The notes: a model not told the origin generated them from the letters alone. 64,000 bases of DNA from Kiritimatiellia bacterium (GCA_024694365.1 JAILJX010000072.1:1-64000), one strand, 5' to 3'. Numbered from the stretch's first letter, positions 1-8,635 are shown. Numbers and translations are program-made.

Positions 1-58
1 ACCTGCGCTCCCGCGGCCTGCTCTGACGCCCGGCCTCGCACGGGGTGAAAATACCCCC

Positions 59-87
59 TTGCGGAATCCGCGCCAATTTGAGATAAT
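59..87 (+). promoter_or_regulatory. fusA promoter
   Basis: TTGCGG at 59-64, a 17-base spacer and GATAAT at 82-87 followed by AT. The expected transcript would start near 94 and give fusA a leader of about 42 bases. It is a weaker relative of the TGGTATAAT promoters elsewhere in the window. Confidence 0.55.
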
Positions 88-135
88 ATGCAGACTTTGC
101 AGCCGTAAGGGTTGCAGAACCAAGGAGATCAAGAA

Positions 136-2238
136 ATGGCAAAGCGTGACATTCCGCTCGAGAGAGTGCGTAACTTCGGCATCATGGCCCACATCGACGG
201 GGGCAAGACGACGACGTCGGAGCGCATTCTCTACTACTCGGGCAAGAACTACAAGATCGGCGAGGTGCATGACGGGGCCGCGACGATGGACTTCATGGCC
301 CAGGAGCAGGAGCGCGGCATCACGATTCAGTCCGCGGCGACGTGCGTGCAGTGGGGGGCCTACCGCCTTTCGCTGATCGACACCCCCGGACACGTCGACT
401 TCACGGCCGAGGTCGAGCGCTCGCTGCGTGTTCTCGACGGCGCGGTCGCGCTCTACTGCGCCGTCGGCGGCGTCCAGCCGCAGTCCGAGCAGGTCTGGCG
501 CCAGAGCGAGAAGTACAAGGTGCCGAAGATCGCGTTCGTTAACAAGATGGACCGCGTGGGCGCGAACTTCTTCAGCGTCATGGAGCAGATGAAGAAGCAG
601 CTCGGGGCGAATCCGGTGCCGATGGTCATCCCGATCGGCGCGGCCGAGACGTTCGACGGCGTAATCGACCTCGTGAGGATGAAGGCCCTCTACTTCGACA
701 TGAAGTCGCTCGGCAAGACGGTGATCGAGAAGGACATCCCGCCCGAACTCGTCGACCAGGCGAAGGAATGGCGCCAGAAGATGGTCGAGTCGGCGGCAGA
801 GCAGGATGACGCGCTGATGGAGAAGTTCTTCGCGGGTGAGGAGCTCACGGTCGATGAGATCAAGGGCGCGATCCGCAAGGGGTGCCTCGCGCGCACGATC
901 ACGCCGGCGTTCTGCGGCAAGGCATTCAAGGACAAGGGCATCCAGCCCTTGCTCGACGCGGTCTGCGACTATCTTCCGTCCCCGCTCGACGCGGGCGCGG
1001 CGGTCTCGCAGGACAATCCGGAGGAGAAGCGCGAGGTTTCCGACGACGAGCCGTTCTGCGGGCTCGCGTTCAAGATCATGAACGACCCGAAGTCTGGCGG
1101 CAAGATCACGTTTGTGCGCGTCTACTCGGGCACGATGAAGCTCGGCGCGGAGATGCTCGACTCGACGATCAACAAGGAGCAGCGCATCAGCCGCCTCTTC
1201 CGCATGCACGCGAACAAGCAGGAGCCGCTCGAGGAGGCTCGCGCCGGCGACATCGTCGCGTGCGTCGGCCTCACCGAGACGCGCACTGGCGACACGCTCT
1301 GCGACCCCGACCATCCGATCACGCTCGAGTCCATCGACTTCCCGGCGCCGGTCATCTCGGTCGCGGTGAAGCCGAAGAGCCGCGGCGACAACGAGAAGCT
1401 CGGCGTCGCGCTGCACGCGCTCGCGATGGAGGACCCGACGTTCGTCGTCACCTTCGACCAGGAGACCTCCGAGACGATCATCGCCGGAATGGGCGAGCTC
1501 TACCTCGAAGTCATCGTAGACCGCCTGAAGCGCGAGTTCAACGTCGACTGCGACGTCGGCGCGCCGCAGGTGGCGTACCGCGAGACGATACAGGCGAAGG
1601 TCGAGAACGAGTACAAGCACGTCAAGCAGTCCGGCGGCCGCGGCCAGTACGCCCACGTATGCCTCAGGCTCGAGCCGCAGGAGCCCGGCAAGGGCTTCGA
1701 GTTCGTCAACGAGGTCAAGGGCGGCGTCATCCCGACGGAGTACATCCCGGCGGTCGAGAAGGGCGTCAAGAAGGCGCTCGAGTCGGGTCCGCTCGCGGGC
1801 TTCCCGGTGGTCGACGTCAAGGCGACGGTGTACTTCGGCAGCTACCACGAGGTCGACTCCAACGAATTCGCGTTCATCACCTGCGCGGCGCAGTGCTTCA
1901 AGCAGGCGTTCCTCAAGGCTAAGCCGCAGCTTCTCGAGCCGATGATGGACGTCGAGGTCGTCGTTCCCGAGCAGTACATGGGAGCCGCGAACGGTTCGAT
2001 CAACCAGCGCCGCGGCCGCGTCGAGGGCATGGACGACCGTGCGGGCGTGAAGCTCATCAAGGCGACCGTCCCGCTCGGCGAGATGTTCGGCTACTCGAAC
2101 GCGATCCGCACCGTCACCCAGGGCCGCGGTTCGTTCACGATGATCTTCAAGCAGTACGAGGCGGTTCCGAAGAACATCGCCCAGGACGTCATCGACAAGC
2201 GCATCAAGGAGGGCAAGGTCCGCCCGATGGCCGACTGA
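136..2238 (+). CDS. fusA: Elongation factor G
   Basis: Ribosomal translocase GTPase that moves tRNA and mRNA after each peptide bond and helps recycle ribosomes; cytoplasmic. The 700-residue length matches EF-G. The G domain opens with the P-loop AHIDGGKTT, followed by the switch region [15 protein letters not shown] (G3) and NKMD (G4); domains II-V follow, including the RGQYAHV region of domain IV. I chose the ATG at 136 because AAGGAG lies 9 bases upstream and the product then begins [13 protein letters not shown]; an in-frame ATG at 112 has no such site. The residue before GK in the P-loop is Gly, whereas EF-G normally has Ala. Codon choice is strongly biased to CGC and ATC, as expected for high expression. 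A terminator follows. Confidence 0.97.
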   Translation: MAKRDIPLERVRNFGIMAHIDGGKTTTSERILYYSGKNYKIGEVHDGAATMDFMAQEQERGITIQSAATCVQWGAYRLSLIDTPGHVDFTAEVERSLRVLDGAVALYCAVGGVQPQSEQVWRQSEKYKVPKIAFVNKMDRVGANFFSVMEQMKKQLGANPVPMVIPIGAAETFDGVIDLVRMKALYFDMKSLGKTVIEKDIPPELVDQAKEWRQKMVESAAEQDDALMEKFFAGEELTVDEIKGAIRKGCLARTITPAFCGKAFKDKGIQPLLDAVCDYLPSPLDAGAAVSQDNPEEKREVSDDEPFCGLAFKIMNDPKSGGKITFVRVYSGTMKLGAEMLDSTINKEQRISRLFRMHANKQEPLEEARAGDIVACVGLTETRTGDTLCDPDHPITLESIDFPAPVISVAVKPKSRGDNEKLGVALHALAMEDPTFVVTFDQETSETIIAGMGELYLEVIVDRLKREFNVDCDVGAPQVAYRETIQAKVENEYKHVKQSGGRGQYAHVCLRLEPQEPGKGFEFVNEVKGGVIPTEYIPAVEKGVKKALESGPLAGFPVVDVKATVYFGSYHEVDSNEFAFITCAAQCFKQAFLKAKPQLLEPMMDVEVVVPEQYMGAANGSINQRRGRVEGMDDRAGVKLIKATVPLGEMFGYSNAIRTVTQGRGSFTMIFKQYEAVPKNIAQDVIDKRIKEGKVRPMAD

Positions 2239-2266
2239 CCCGCCGCCGGCGATGCGCCGGAAAGGG

Positions 2267-2300
2267 GCCTCCCGCCATGCGGCGGGGGGTTCTTTTTTTC
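2267..2300 (+). terminator. Rho-independent terminator after fusA
   Basis: CCTCCCGCC, an ATGC loop and GGCGGGGGG are followed by TTCTTTTTTTC. This is a strong GC stem with a T tract, 30-60 bases after the fusA stop. Confidence 0.85.
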
Positions 2301-2312
2301 TCAAAATCCCAC

Positions 2313-2342
2313 TTGCCGCCAAAGCGGCGTTTTTGGTATACT
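2313..2342 (+). promoter_or_regulatory. rplY operon promoter
   Basis: TTGCCG at 2313-2318, an 18-base spacer ending TTTTTGG, then TATACT at 2337-2342 followed by AT. The expected start is near 2349, leaving a leader of about 70 bases that contains the stem-loop at 2354-2393. Confidence 0.7.
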
Positions 2343-2353
2343 ATGCTGAGTTT

Positions 2354-2393
2354 TGCCGCAGAGTGTAGCGCGCGTGCGCGAGAGTATGCGGCA
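2354..2393 (+). promoter_or_regulatory. Stem-loop in the rplY mRNA leader
   Basis: TGCCGCA (2354-2360) can pair with TGCGGCA (2387-2393); inside it CGCG (2369-2372) can pair with CGCG (2377-2380) across a CGTG loop. The structure lies between the inferred transcription start and the rplY start. It could be an autoregulatory leader for L25, but this is inference only. Confidence 0.4.
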
Positions 2394-2417
2394 CAAAGCG
2401 ACAACAAAAGGCTAACG

Positions 2418-3077
2418 ATGGATCAGATAAAGATCAAGGCGGAGCCGCGTACCGAGCAGGGTACGGGGGCGGTCCGCCGTTTGCGCCGCACCGGGATGAT
2501 TCCCGGGTCGGTGATGAAGATGAAGAAGGGCGGCGTCGAGCTGATCAAGCTCCCCGCGCACGACTTCATGATGGCGATGCGCGGCCATGCGAGCAAGCAG
2601 CTGCTGGTCACGCTCGACATGAACGGAACCGAGGTCCCCGCGCTCATGCGCGAGATGCAGAACGACGTTCTTGCGGGGACCCCGATCCATGTGGATTTCA
2701 GCGAAGTTTCGCTTACCGAGAAGGTTCGCGTGACGGTTCCGCTGTATCTCGTCGGAGAGGCGGTCGGCGTGAAGCTCGGCGGCGGCGTTCTCGAGCAGAC
2801 GCTCCGTTCGGTCGACGTGGAGTGCCTCCCGGAGGACATCGCGGAGAAGTTCGAGGTCGACGTCTCGGGTCTCAACGTGGACGAGACGCTCTTCGTTCGC
2901 GATCTCAAGCTCGGCGAGAAGCAGACGCTCGTCACGCGCGGTGAAGTGCCGGTCGCGGTCATCAAGGCCCCGGACGACATTCCCGCGGCGGGCGGAGCCG
3001 CGGCGGCCGCGGAGGCGGCGGCGCCCGAGGTGATCAAGAAGGGCAAGGAAGAGGAAGCAGCCAAGGAGGCCAAATAA
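2418..3077 (+). CDS. rplY: 50S ribosomal protein bL25 (Ctc/TL5 type)
   Basis: Binds 5S rRNA in the large subunit. The 219-residue protein is the long Ctc form: an L25 domain at about residues 1-90 (AEPRTEQGTGAVRRLRR, then IPGSV), a C-terminal beta domain at about 95-190 (GGGVLEQTLRSVDVECLP) and a low-complexity Ala/Glu/Lys tail. The ATG at 2418 gives the usual L25 N-terminus; the reading frame stays open upstream into the promoter, but an ATG there would lie within the -10 region. Its stop overlaps the rpsF start (TAATG). In many bacteria pth lies between rplY and rpsF; here it is absent. Confidence 0.93.
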   Translation: MDQIKIKAEPRTEQGTGAVRRLRRTGMIPGSVMKMKKGGVELIKLPAHDFMMAMRGHASKQLLVTLDMNGTEVPALMREMQNDVLAGTPIHVDFSEVSLTEKVRVTVPLYLVGEAVGVKLGGGVLEQTLRSVDVECLPEDIAEKFEVDVSGLNVDETLFVRDLKLGEKQTLVTRGEVPVAVIKAPDDIPAAGGAAAAAEAAAPEVIKKGKEEEAAKEAK

Positions 3078-3457
3078 TGAAGAAGTACGACGCTCTTTAC
3101 ATCTTCACCGGAATCTCCAAGGACGATGCGCTCAACGCGTGCCTCGAGAAGGCTCTCGCGGAGGTCGCGCGCGTCGGGGGGACGGTTCTCTCGACGGAGT
3201 CGCTCGGCAAGCGCCAGTTCTCGCGTCCGATGTCCAAGAAGGACAGCGGCGTCTACGTGAAGGTCCGCATGGAGCTCGACCCCGCGAAGGTCGACGGGCT
3301 CGTCAACCGCTACCACCTCGTCGAAGAGGTGTTCCGCGTGCAGATCCTCGCAGTCGACGAGCGCCGCGAAGCGAAGATCGCGGCCGAGCGCCAGGCCCGC
3401 GCCGAGCGCCAGGCGAAGAAGGAGGCCGCCGCGGCCGAGGCTCAGGCCGAAGCCTAA
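3077..3457 (+). CDS. rpsF: 30S ribosomal protein bS6
   Basis: Small-subunit protein that pairs with bS18 on the platform. The 126 residues include the bS6 core (KYDALYIFTGISKD, and LGKRQFSRPMSKKDSGVYVKV) and a charged Ala/Glu/Arg tail from about residue 95. It starts one base inside the rplY stop codon, so translation is probably coupled, and heads the classic rpsF-ssb-rpsR-rplI block. Confidence 0.95.
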   Translation: MKKYDALYIFTGISKDDALNACLEKALAEVARVGGTVLSTESLGKRQFSRPMSKKDSGVYVKVRMELDPAKVDGLVNRYHLVEEVFRVQILAVDERREAKIAAERQARAERQAKKEAAAAEAQAEA

Positions 3458-3475
3458 GCGGGAAGGGGACTTGCC

Positions 3476-3895
3476 ATGGCCTCTTTCAACAAAGTCATTC
3501 TGATGGGCAACCTCACGCGCGATCCCGACGTGCGCGCGACGGGGGCGAGCGGCATGAAGGTCGCGCGTCTCGGTCTAGCGGTCAACGAGCGCAGGAGAGA
3601 CCGCAACGGGCAGATGCAGGATTTCCCCGTCTTCGTGGACGTAGACGCGTGGGACAAGCTTGCGGAGCTCTGCGGGCAGTTTCTCTCCAAGGGGCGCTCC
3701 ATTCTCGTGGAGGGACGCCTGCAGATGGATTCGTGGGAAAGGGATGGCGTGAAGCACCAGAAGCTCAAGGTAAGGGCTTCGACGATAAAGTTCCTGCCAC
3801 AGGGAGACCGTTTCGGCGGCCCCCGCCAGCAGGATGCCTGCCACGCCGCCGCGCCTTCGATGATGGATGGCGAAAGTGACGATGTCCCGTTCTGA
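3476..3895 (+). CDS. ssb: Single-stranded DNA-binding protein
   Basis: Coats single-stranded DNA in replication and repair. The 139-residue product has an OB fold starting MASFNKVILMGNLTRDPDVR and covering about residues 1-108, a short linker and the acidic tip DDVPF that docks partner proteins. The linker (about 25 residues) is short for a bacterial SSB. AAGGGG precedes the ATG. It lies between rpsF and rpsR, the conserved position. Confidence 0.95.
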   Translation: MASFNKVILMGNLTRDPDVRATGASGMKVARLGLAVNERRRDRNGQMQDFPVFVDVDAWDKLAELCGQFLSKGRSILVEGRLQMDSWERDGVKHQKLKVRASTIKFLPQGDRFGGPRQQDACHAAAPSMMDGESDDVPF

Positions 3896-3927
3896 TAAAC
3901 AAACAACTTAACATAAGGAAAGCCAAA

Positions 3928-4158
3928 ATGGGTTTCAAGAAATCGAACAGCTCTGCCGGTGAAGAATTCGCCGCGAGGAAGCGTCCGCCGCTCGGTCCGG
4001 CCGACCAGATCGACGTCAACGACATAGAGACGCTGAAGTACTACATCACCGACTACGGCAAGATCCTGCCTGCGCGCATCACTGGAGTGACGTCGGCGCA
4101 GCAGCGTCAGATCCGCCAGGGCGTCAAGCGCGCCCGCAACATGGGTCTCATGGCCTGA
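3928..4158 (+). CDS. rpsR: 30S ribosomal protein bS18
   Basis: Platform protein of the small subunit and partner of bS6. The 76 residues contain the S18 core IDVNDIETLKYYITDYGKI, then LPARITGV and QQRQIRQGVKRARNMGLM. The N-terminus lacks the zinc-type cysteines. AAGGAAAG precedes the ATG. Confidence 0.95.
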   Translation: MGFKKSNSSAGEEFAARKRPPLGPADQIDVNDIETLKYYITDYGKILPARITGVTSAQQRQIRQGVKRARNMGLMA

Positions 4159-4173
4159 GAAAGGAGCGGAGCA

Positions 4174-4656
4174 ATGACGAAGCACATCGAAGTGATGCTC
4201 ATGGACAGCGTGAAGAAGCTCGGCAAGGCCGGCGAGATCGTCAAGGTCGCCCCCGGCTACGCCCGCAACTACCTCTTCACGAAGGGCCTTGCCGCCATCG
4301 CCACGGAAGCCGCCAAGCGCAGGCTGAAGAAGCTCGAGGCCGAGCGCGCCGCGCGCGCCGCCGAGGAGAAGAAGGCCGCCCTCGAGGTCGCCAAGAAGCT
4401 CGACAAGCTCGAGCTGACGGTCTCTGCGCCGACGGTCGACGGCAAGAAGCTCTACGGGGCGGTAAGCGTGACGGACCTTCTCGCGGCCATCGAAGGCCAG
4501 CGCGGGGTCAAGATCGAGCGCGGCCAGTTCTCGCTCGAGGATTCGCTGCGCGAAGTCGGCGAGTACGACGCGAAGATCGATCTCGGCCACGGCGTGTTCG
4601 CCCGCTGCAAGATCACGATTCTCGACGAAGCCGCCCCTGCCGGCGCCGAGGGCTGA
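4174..4656 (+). CDS. rplI: 50S ribosomal protein bL9
   Basis: Large-subunit protein at the base of the L1 stalk. The 160 residues show the L9 N-domain (VEVMLMDSVKKLGKAGEIVKV type start, then APGYARNYL), a long Lys/Glu/Ala connecting helix at about 45-75 and the C-terminal domain. It is the last gene of the block and is followed by a terminator. Confidence 0.95.
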   Translation: MTKHIEVMLMDSVKKLGKAGEIVKVAPGYARNYLFTKGLAAIATEAAKRRLKKLEAERAARAAEEKKAALEVAKKLDKLELTVSAPTVDGKKLYGAVSVTDLLAAIEGQRGVKIERGQFSLEDSLREVGEYDAKIDLGHGVFARCKITILDEAAPAGAEG

Positions 4657-4685
4657 CGCGGAGCGACGCGAGAAAACGCCAAAGG

Positions 4686-4714
4686 GGCCGCGGAGGGATC
4701 CGCGGCCTTCTTTT
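4686..4714 (+). terminator. Rho-independent terminator after rplI
   Basis: GGCCGCGGA (4686-4694) pairs with TCCGCGGCC (4699-4707), followed by TTCTTTT. It ends the ribosomal protein block. Confidence 0.85.
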
Positions 4715-4758
4715 CGTCCCCGCCTTTCGCCGAAGCCGGGCATTCCATTCCGCGGCGC

Positions 4759-4771
4759 TTTTTGGTAAAAT
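4759..4771 (+). promoter_or_regulatory. Extended -10 promoter of the 4.8-13.7 kb run
   Basis: TTTTTGG followed by TAAAAT at 4766-4771. The expected transcription start is near 4778, only about 3 bases before the ATG at 4781. No good -35 is visible. Confidence 0.65.
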
Positions 4772-4780
4772 ATGAAAACG

Positions 4781-6178
4781 ATGGCTTTTGCAAGGATCAT
4801 GTTGGCGGCGGTGGCGGCATCCGCGGCGGCGTTCGCGGCGGCGGCGGAGGCGCTGTCGCCGCGCGCGGTCGCGGGCTTTTCGCGCGAAGAGGCGGAGGCG
4901 AAGGGCGTCTGCCAGATGCGCGGCGTGGTGATCCACGTCTCGGGGTTCGGGGGATGGTTCGCCGTGGCGCCGGAGGAGAGGCTGCACGAGCCGGGGGTGA
5001 TAGTGTTCGCGCCCGCCGGGGCGCAGGCTCCCGCCCCCGGGGATCTCGTATCGGTCGCGGGCGAGCTCAAGTGGGGGCCGGGCGCGGCGGAGATGGTGGC
5101 GTCGGGGGTGGATGTGATACGCCGGACGACGCTTCCGCCGGCGCACGGGGTGAAGCAGGCCGATTTCCGCAGGGGGCTTCTCGGCAACCGCCGCGTTTCG
5201 CTTTCGGGGCGCGTGACGGAGGTCGGGGAGGGGAGTCCGGAGGCGGGGGCGGAGGTTTCGCGCCTGTCGATCGCGATGGACAACTACACGGCGTGCGTGC
5301 GCGTGCCGGGGCGCGTGGAGCCCGAGGGGCTTCTCGACAGGCCGGTCAGGCTTACGGGGTTCGTGCGCAACCGCTACGGCGCGGACGGCGGCTTCATCGA
5401 CGCGGAGCTCGAGCTCATGGACGCTTCGGCGATAGAGAAAAAGGGCGACGTGGAGATACCGCTTGCGCTGCTGGCGCTCGCGGCGGCGGCGCTTCTCTCG
5501 CTCGCGTGCGTGTTCTTAGCGCTTTGGCTGCGCAGCCGCCGCGAGAGGCGCGAGCTTGCGGTCGTCGCGGCCGAGCGCCGCAGGATGGCGGCGGATCTGC
5601 ACGACACGATAGAGCAGCATCTCGCGGGGGCGAACCTGATCGCCGCCGGGGTTCTGGCGCTCGAGGACACGCCGCCCGACGTCGCGGAGGCGATGAGGAC
5701 GCTTACGGGGCTTCTCGCGAACGCCAAGGCGGAGGTCCGCAGCGCGGTGCTGGATTTGAGGACGACGGAGAACGGCTCGCGCACGCTCGCGGAGGAGATA
5801 GCGGCGGCGTCCGCCGCGCTCGAAAAGACGGGCGTGCATTCGCGCTTCTTCCTGAGGGGGCTTTCGCAGCCGCTGCCGCCGGCGACGGAGAGGGACGTGA
5901 TGCTCATACTGCGCGAGGCGGTGACGAACGCCATAAAGCACGGGAAGGCGCGGACGGTGCTGTTCGTCTCGGACCCTCTCGAGGGGGGAGGTTTCAGGCT
6001 GAGGGTTCTCAACGACGGCGAGCCGTTCGACGGAGCGCACGCGCTGGGTCCGGAGACGGGCCATTACGGACTCAACGGCATGCGCGAGCGCGCGCTGCGC
6101 CGCCACATGGAGATATCGTGGGGGCGCGAAGGGAAGTGGACATACGCCGAACTGCGGCACAAGGAGGCGAAGGCATGA
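4781..6178 (+). CDS. Sensor histidine kinase, NarL/DegS type, with exported OB-like sensor
   Basis: Two-component sensor in the inner membrane. A signal or anchor segment (FARIMLAAVAASAAAFAAAA) leads into an exported region of about 190 residues with the look of the OB-like domain seen in verrucomicrobial kinases (MRGVVIHVSGFGGWFAV, then PGDLVSVAGEL). One membrane helix follows at about 227-250, then HisKA_3 with AADLHDTIEQ (phospho-acceptor His near 274) and an HATPase domain with REAVTNAIKHGKA and a GLNGMRERA G-box. An ATG at 4772 is also in frame but overlaps the -10 element, so I favour 4781, which would make the mRNA nearly leaderless. The stop overlaps the regulator start (ATGA). The ligand is unknown. 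Confidence 0.85.
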   Translation: MAFARIMLAAVAASAAAFAAAAEALSPRAVAGFSREEAEAKGVCQMRGVVIHVSGFGGWFAVAPEERLHEPGVIVFAPAGAQAPAPGDLVSVAGELKWGPGAAEMVASGVDVIRRTTLPPAHGVKQADFRRGLLGNRRVSLSGRVTEVGEGSPEAGAEVSRLSIAMDNYTACVRVPGRVEPEGLLDRPVRLTGFVRNRYGADGGFIDAELELMDASAIEKKGDVEIPLALLALAAAALLSLACVFLALWLRSRRERRELAVVAAERRRMAADLHDTIEQHLAGANLIAAGVLALEDTPPDVAEAMRTLTGLLANAKAEVRSAVLDLRTTENGSRTLAEEIAAASAALEKTGVHSRFFLRGLSQPLPPATERDVMLILREAVTNAIKHGKARTVLFVSDPLEGGGFRLRVLNDGEPFDGAHALGPETGHYGLNGMRERALRRHMEISWGREGKWTYAELRHKEAKA

Positions 6179-6789
6179 TCAAGGTAGCGGTGATAGACGA
6201 CCACGCGGTCGTGAGGATGGGGCTCAAATACGTCCTCGGGGTGAAGAAGGACGCGTTCTCGTTCGCGGGGGAGTGGGCCGGCGGCGAGGGGGCGGTGGAG
6301 TTCGTGAAGCGGACCGATCCCGACGTCGTGCTTCTCGACATACGCATGCCGGACAGGGACGGGCTGTCGGTCTTGAGGGACCTGATGGCGGCGCGGCCGG
6401 GTCAGAAGGTTGTAATGCTCACGACGAGCGACGCCGACAACGACGTGTACACGGCGCTTAACCTCGGCGCGAAGGGATATCTGCTCAAGGACAGGGACGC
6501 GAGCGACATAACGAAGGCGCTCGAGACGGTGATGCAGGGCGGCAAGTACGTGCCGCCGGCCGTCAGGGAGCAGTTCCGCAAGCGCCAGATGACGCCGGAC
6601 CTCACCCCGCGCGAGCTTGTCGTCGTGAACCACCTGAGGGACGGCAGCACGAACGAGGAGATCGCCTCGAGGATGGGGGTCACGAAAGACGCGGTGAAGC
6701 TTCACCTCAAGAACATATTCAACAAGCTCGACGTTGGCGACAGGGTCTCGGCCGTAAGGGAGGCCTACACGCGCGGGTTCATAAAGTGA
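6175..6789 (+). CDS. Response regulator, NarL/FixJ family (REC-LuxR HTH)
   Basis: Partner of the kinase just upstream, with a 4-base ATGA overlap. The 204 residues give a receiver domain (acidic pair DD at 8-9, phospho-acceptor Asp55 in LLDIRMPD, Thr in MLTTSDA, Lys in YLLKDRD) and a LuxR-type helix-turn-helix starting DLTPREL with EEIASRMGVTKDAVKLHLKNIFNKL. It should bind DNA as a dimer after phosphorylation. No target is evident, though the whole run of genes downstream could be under its control. Confidence 0.92.
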   Translation: MIKVAVIDDHAVVRMGLKYVLGVKKDAFSFAGEWAGGEGAVEFVKRTDPDVVLLDIRMPDRDGLSVLRDLMAARPGQKVVMLTTSDADNDVYTALNLGAKGYLLKDRDASDITKALETVMQGGKYVPPAVREQFRKRQMTPDLTPRELVVVNHLRDGSTNEEIASRMGVTKDAVKLHLKNIFNKLDVGDRVSAVREAYTRGFIK

Positions 6790-6797
6790 GGGGTTTG

Positions 6798-7145
6798 ATG
6801 GACTACAGGGACGAGAACGGGTATCCGCTTCCGAGATGGAAGCCGCAGGAGCCGGAGGCGAGAGGCAGGCACAGGACGTTCTCCTCGGCGCTTGACGCGG
6901 CGCTGCACGATCTCACGTCGGAGAAGAATCCGTTCTTCGACAGCCTCGCGGACAGGTGGGGCGAGCTTTTCCCGGGGTCCCCGGCGAGGCCGGGGCGCTC
7001 CGACGGGGGGAGGATCGTCCTCTACGTAAGAAGCGCGCCGGCGCTCTTCGCCTTCCGCCCCAGGCTGGCGGAGGTGAAGCGCAAGCTTTCGGGCCTCCCC
7101 GGCGCGCCGTCGAAGGTTGAAGTAAGGTTGGAGATAAGGAAATGA
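6798..7145 (+). CDS. DUF721 / DciA-like protein
   Basis: Small 115-residue protein. The C-terminal half (DRWGELFPG, then a GGRIVLYVRSAPALFAF strand-helix pattern and a basic end) resembles DUF721, whose best-known member DciA helps load the replicative helicase DnaB. The match is by pattern only and the usual Trp-x-x-x-Val-Gly core is imperfect. I chose the ATG at 6798 because GAGGGG lies just upstream; a GTG at 6786 overlapping the regulator stop is an alternative. The stop overlaps the next gene by ATGA. Confidence 0.55.
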   Translation: MDYRDENGYPLPRWKPQEPEARGRHRTFSSALDAALHDLTSEKNPFFDSLADRWGELFPGSPARPGRSDGGRIVLYVRSAPALFAFRPRLAEVKRKLSGLPGAPSKVEVRLEIRK

Positions 7146-8635
7146 GCATTGCCGCAGGTTTGGTTCTCGCAGCGACATTCACGCGCGCCATGGAGAGGGT
7201 CGGCACGCTCGACCCGATAAAGGCGCAGTCGGCGTACGACGCGAGGGCGGTTATGCTCGTCTACGAGACGCCGCTTTCGATAGACTACGCCGCGCGCCCG
7301 TACAGGCTCTCGCCGGGGGTGTGCGAACTGCCGGAGGTGACGCCGGACGGGCTCGTGTACTCGTTCAGGATGACGCAGGACGCGCGCGTAGGGGCGGCGG
7401 ACGTGGTGCGTTCGCTTGAGAGGCTCAGGGACGAGGACGGGTCGGCGGGGTCCATAGGCAAGTGGACGATGAAGGCCGTGAAGGCGATAAGGGCGACGGG
7501 GGAGCGCACGTTCGAGATAGAGCTCAAGGAGCGTCAGCACGTGTTCCCCTGGTTTCTCGCGATGGACTACGCGGCGGTCTCCGCGCCCGACGGCGGCGGC
7601 ACGGGGCCGTACAGGCTCGCCTCGTGGTGGCGCAACCACGAGATGGTCTTCGAGCGCAACCCGGAATGGCCGGGATGGAAGGGCAACCCGTCGGGGTTCG
7701 ACAGGATAAGGTATCTCGTCGTGAGCGACGCGTCCACGCAGTGGCTGATGTTCCTGCGCGGGGAGCTCGACTGCCTCGGGGAGATAGCGAGGGACAATTG
7801 GAGCGCGGTCATGGACGGGGAGGGGAGGCTCGATCCGTTCCTCGCCTCGCGCGGGGTCAGGCTCTGCGGCGGGGAGCCCGCGCTGGAGATAAGGTACATC
7901 GGCATGAACATGCGCGACCCGGTGCTGGGCGCGAACCGCAAGCTGCGCCAGGCGATATCGTGCGCGTTCGACTTCCCGACGTGGAGAAAGTTCTACAACA
8001 ACAGCATAGACCGCGCCGACGGGCCCGTCCCCCCCGGCGTGGCGGGCAGGCTCGAGACGCCTTCGCCCTACGGATACGATCTCGAGAAGGCGAAGAGGCT
8101 TCTCGCGGAGGCGGGGTATCCCGGGGGGAAGGATCCGGCGACGGGCCGCAGGCTGGTGCTCACGCTCTCCATCGGGCGGCCGACGCAGGACAGCCGCGAG
8201 GCGGGGGAGCTTCTGGCGAGCTTCTACGAGAGGATAGGCGTGAAGCTCGAGCTGCGCTTCGAGACGTGGCCCGCATTCCTCGCGGCGGTCAACCGCGGGG
8301 ACGTGCAGCTCTACCAGATGGCGTGGGTCGGCGACTATCCCGACGCGGAGAACTTCCTGCAGCTGTTCCATTCCGCGAACAAGAGCCCGGGGCCCAACCA
8401 TTCGGACTACGAAAACCCCGAGTACGACGCCGAATACGACGCCGCCATGGCGTCCGCCACCGAGGAGGAGCGCAACAGGCACTGGATAAGGTGCCAGGAG
8501 ATACTCCGGGAGGACTGTCCGTGGATATTCACCCATGTGACGAAAAACTACTCTCTCGTGAATTCGAGGGTCGGGAATTTCATATCAAGCGATTTCCCGT
8601 ACGGACAGGAGAGACATCTGAGGGTCGAGAAATGA
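7142..8635 (+). CDS. Extracytoplasmic peptide-binding protein, SBP family 5
   Basis: Periplasmic solute-binding protein of the oligopeptide/dipeptide class. A short signal-like N-terminus (MSIAAGLVLAATFTRA) is followed by TLDPIKAQSAYDARAVMLVYE and by the family's later signature region: YIGMNMRDPVLGANRKLRQA, then DLEKAKRLLAEAGYPGG. The 497-residue length is normal. There is no ABC permease or ATPase in the neighbourhood, so it may serve a transporter encoded elsewhere or act as a sensor accessory for the upstream two-component pair. It overlaps both neighbours by 4 bases. Confidence 0.85.
   Translation: MSIAAGLVLAATFTRAMERVGTLDPIKAQSAYDARAVMLVYETPLSIDYAARPYRLSPGVCELPEVTPDGLVYSFRMTQDARVGAADVVRSLERLRDEDGSAGSIGKWTMKAVKAIRATGERTFEIELKERQHVFPWFLAMDYAAVSAPDGGGTGPYRLASWWRNHEMVFERNPEWPGWKGNPSGFDRIRYLVVSDASTQWLMFLRGELDCLGEIARDNWSAVMDGEGRLDPFLASRGVRLCGGEPALEIRYIGMNMRDPVLGANRKLRQAISCAFDFPTWRKFYNNSIDRADGPVPPGVAGRLETPSPYGYDLEKAKRLLAEAGYPGGKDPATGRRLVLTLSIGRPTQDSREAGELLASFYERIGVKLELRFETWPAFLAAVNRGDVQLYQMAWVGDYPDAENFLQLFHSANKSPGPNHSDYENPEYDAEYDAAMASATEEERNRHWIRCQEILREDCPWIFTHVTKNYSLVNSRVGNFISSDFPYGQERHLRVEK

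Noticed and set aside
3-26. End of an upstream gene (seven codons then TGA)
   Set aside because: Too short to identify, and any of the three frames could be read; a small hairpin (42-57) follows but has no T tract.
112-135. Longer fusA start at 112
   Set aside because: It would add eight residues that EF-G lacks and has no ribosome binding site; AAGGAG points to 136.
3454-5283. Long open frame on the minus strand
   Set aside because: It lies antisense to ssb, rpsR, rplI and the kinase gene, has low-complexity Arg/Ser/Pro content and no family motifs; a product of high GC at third positions.
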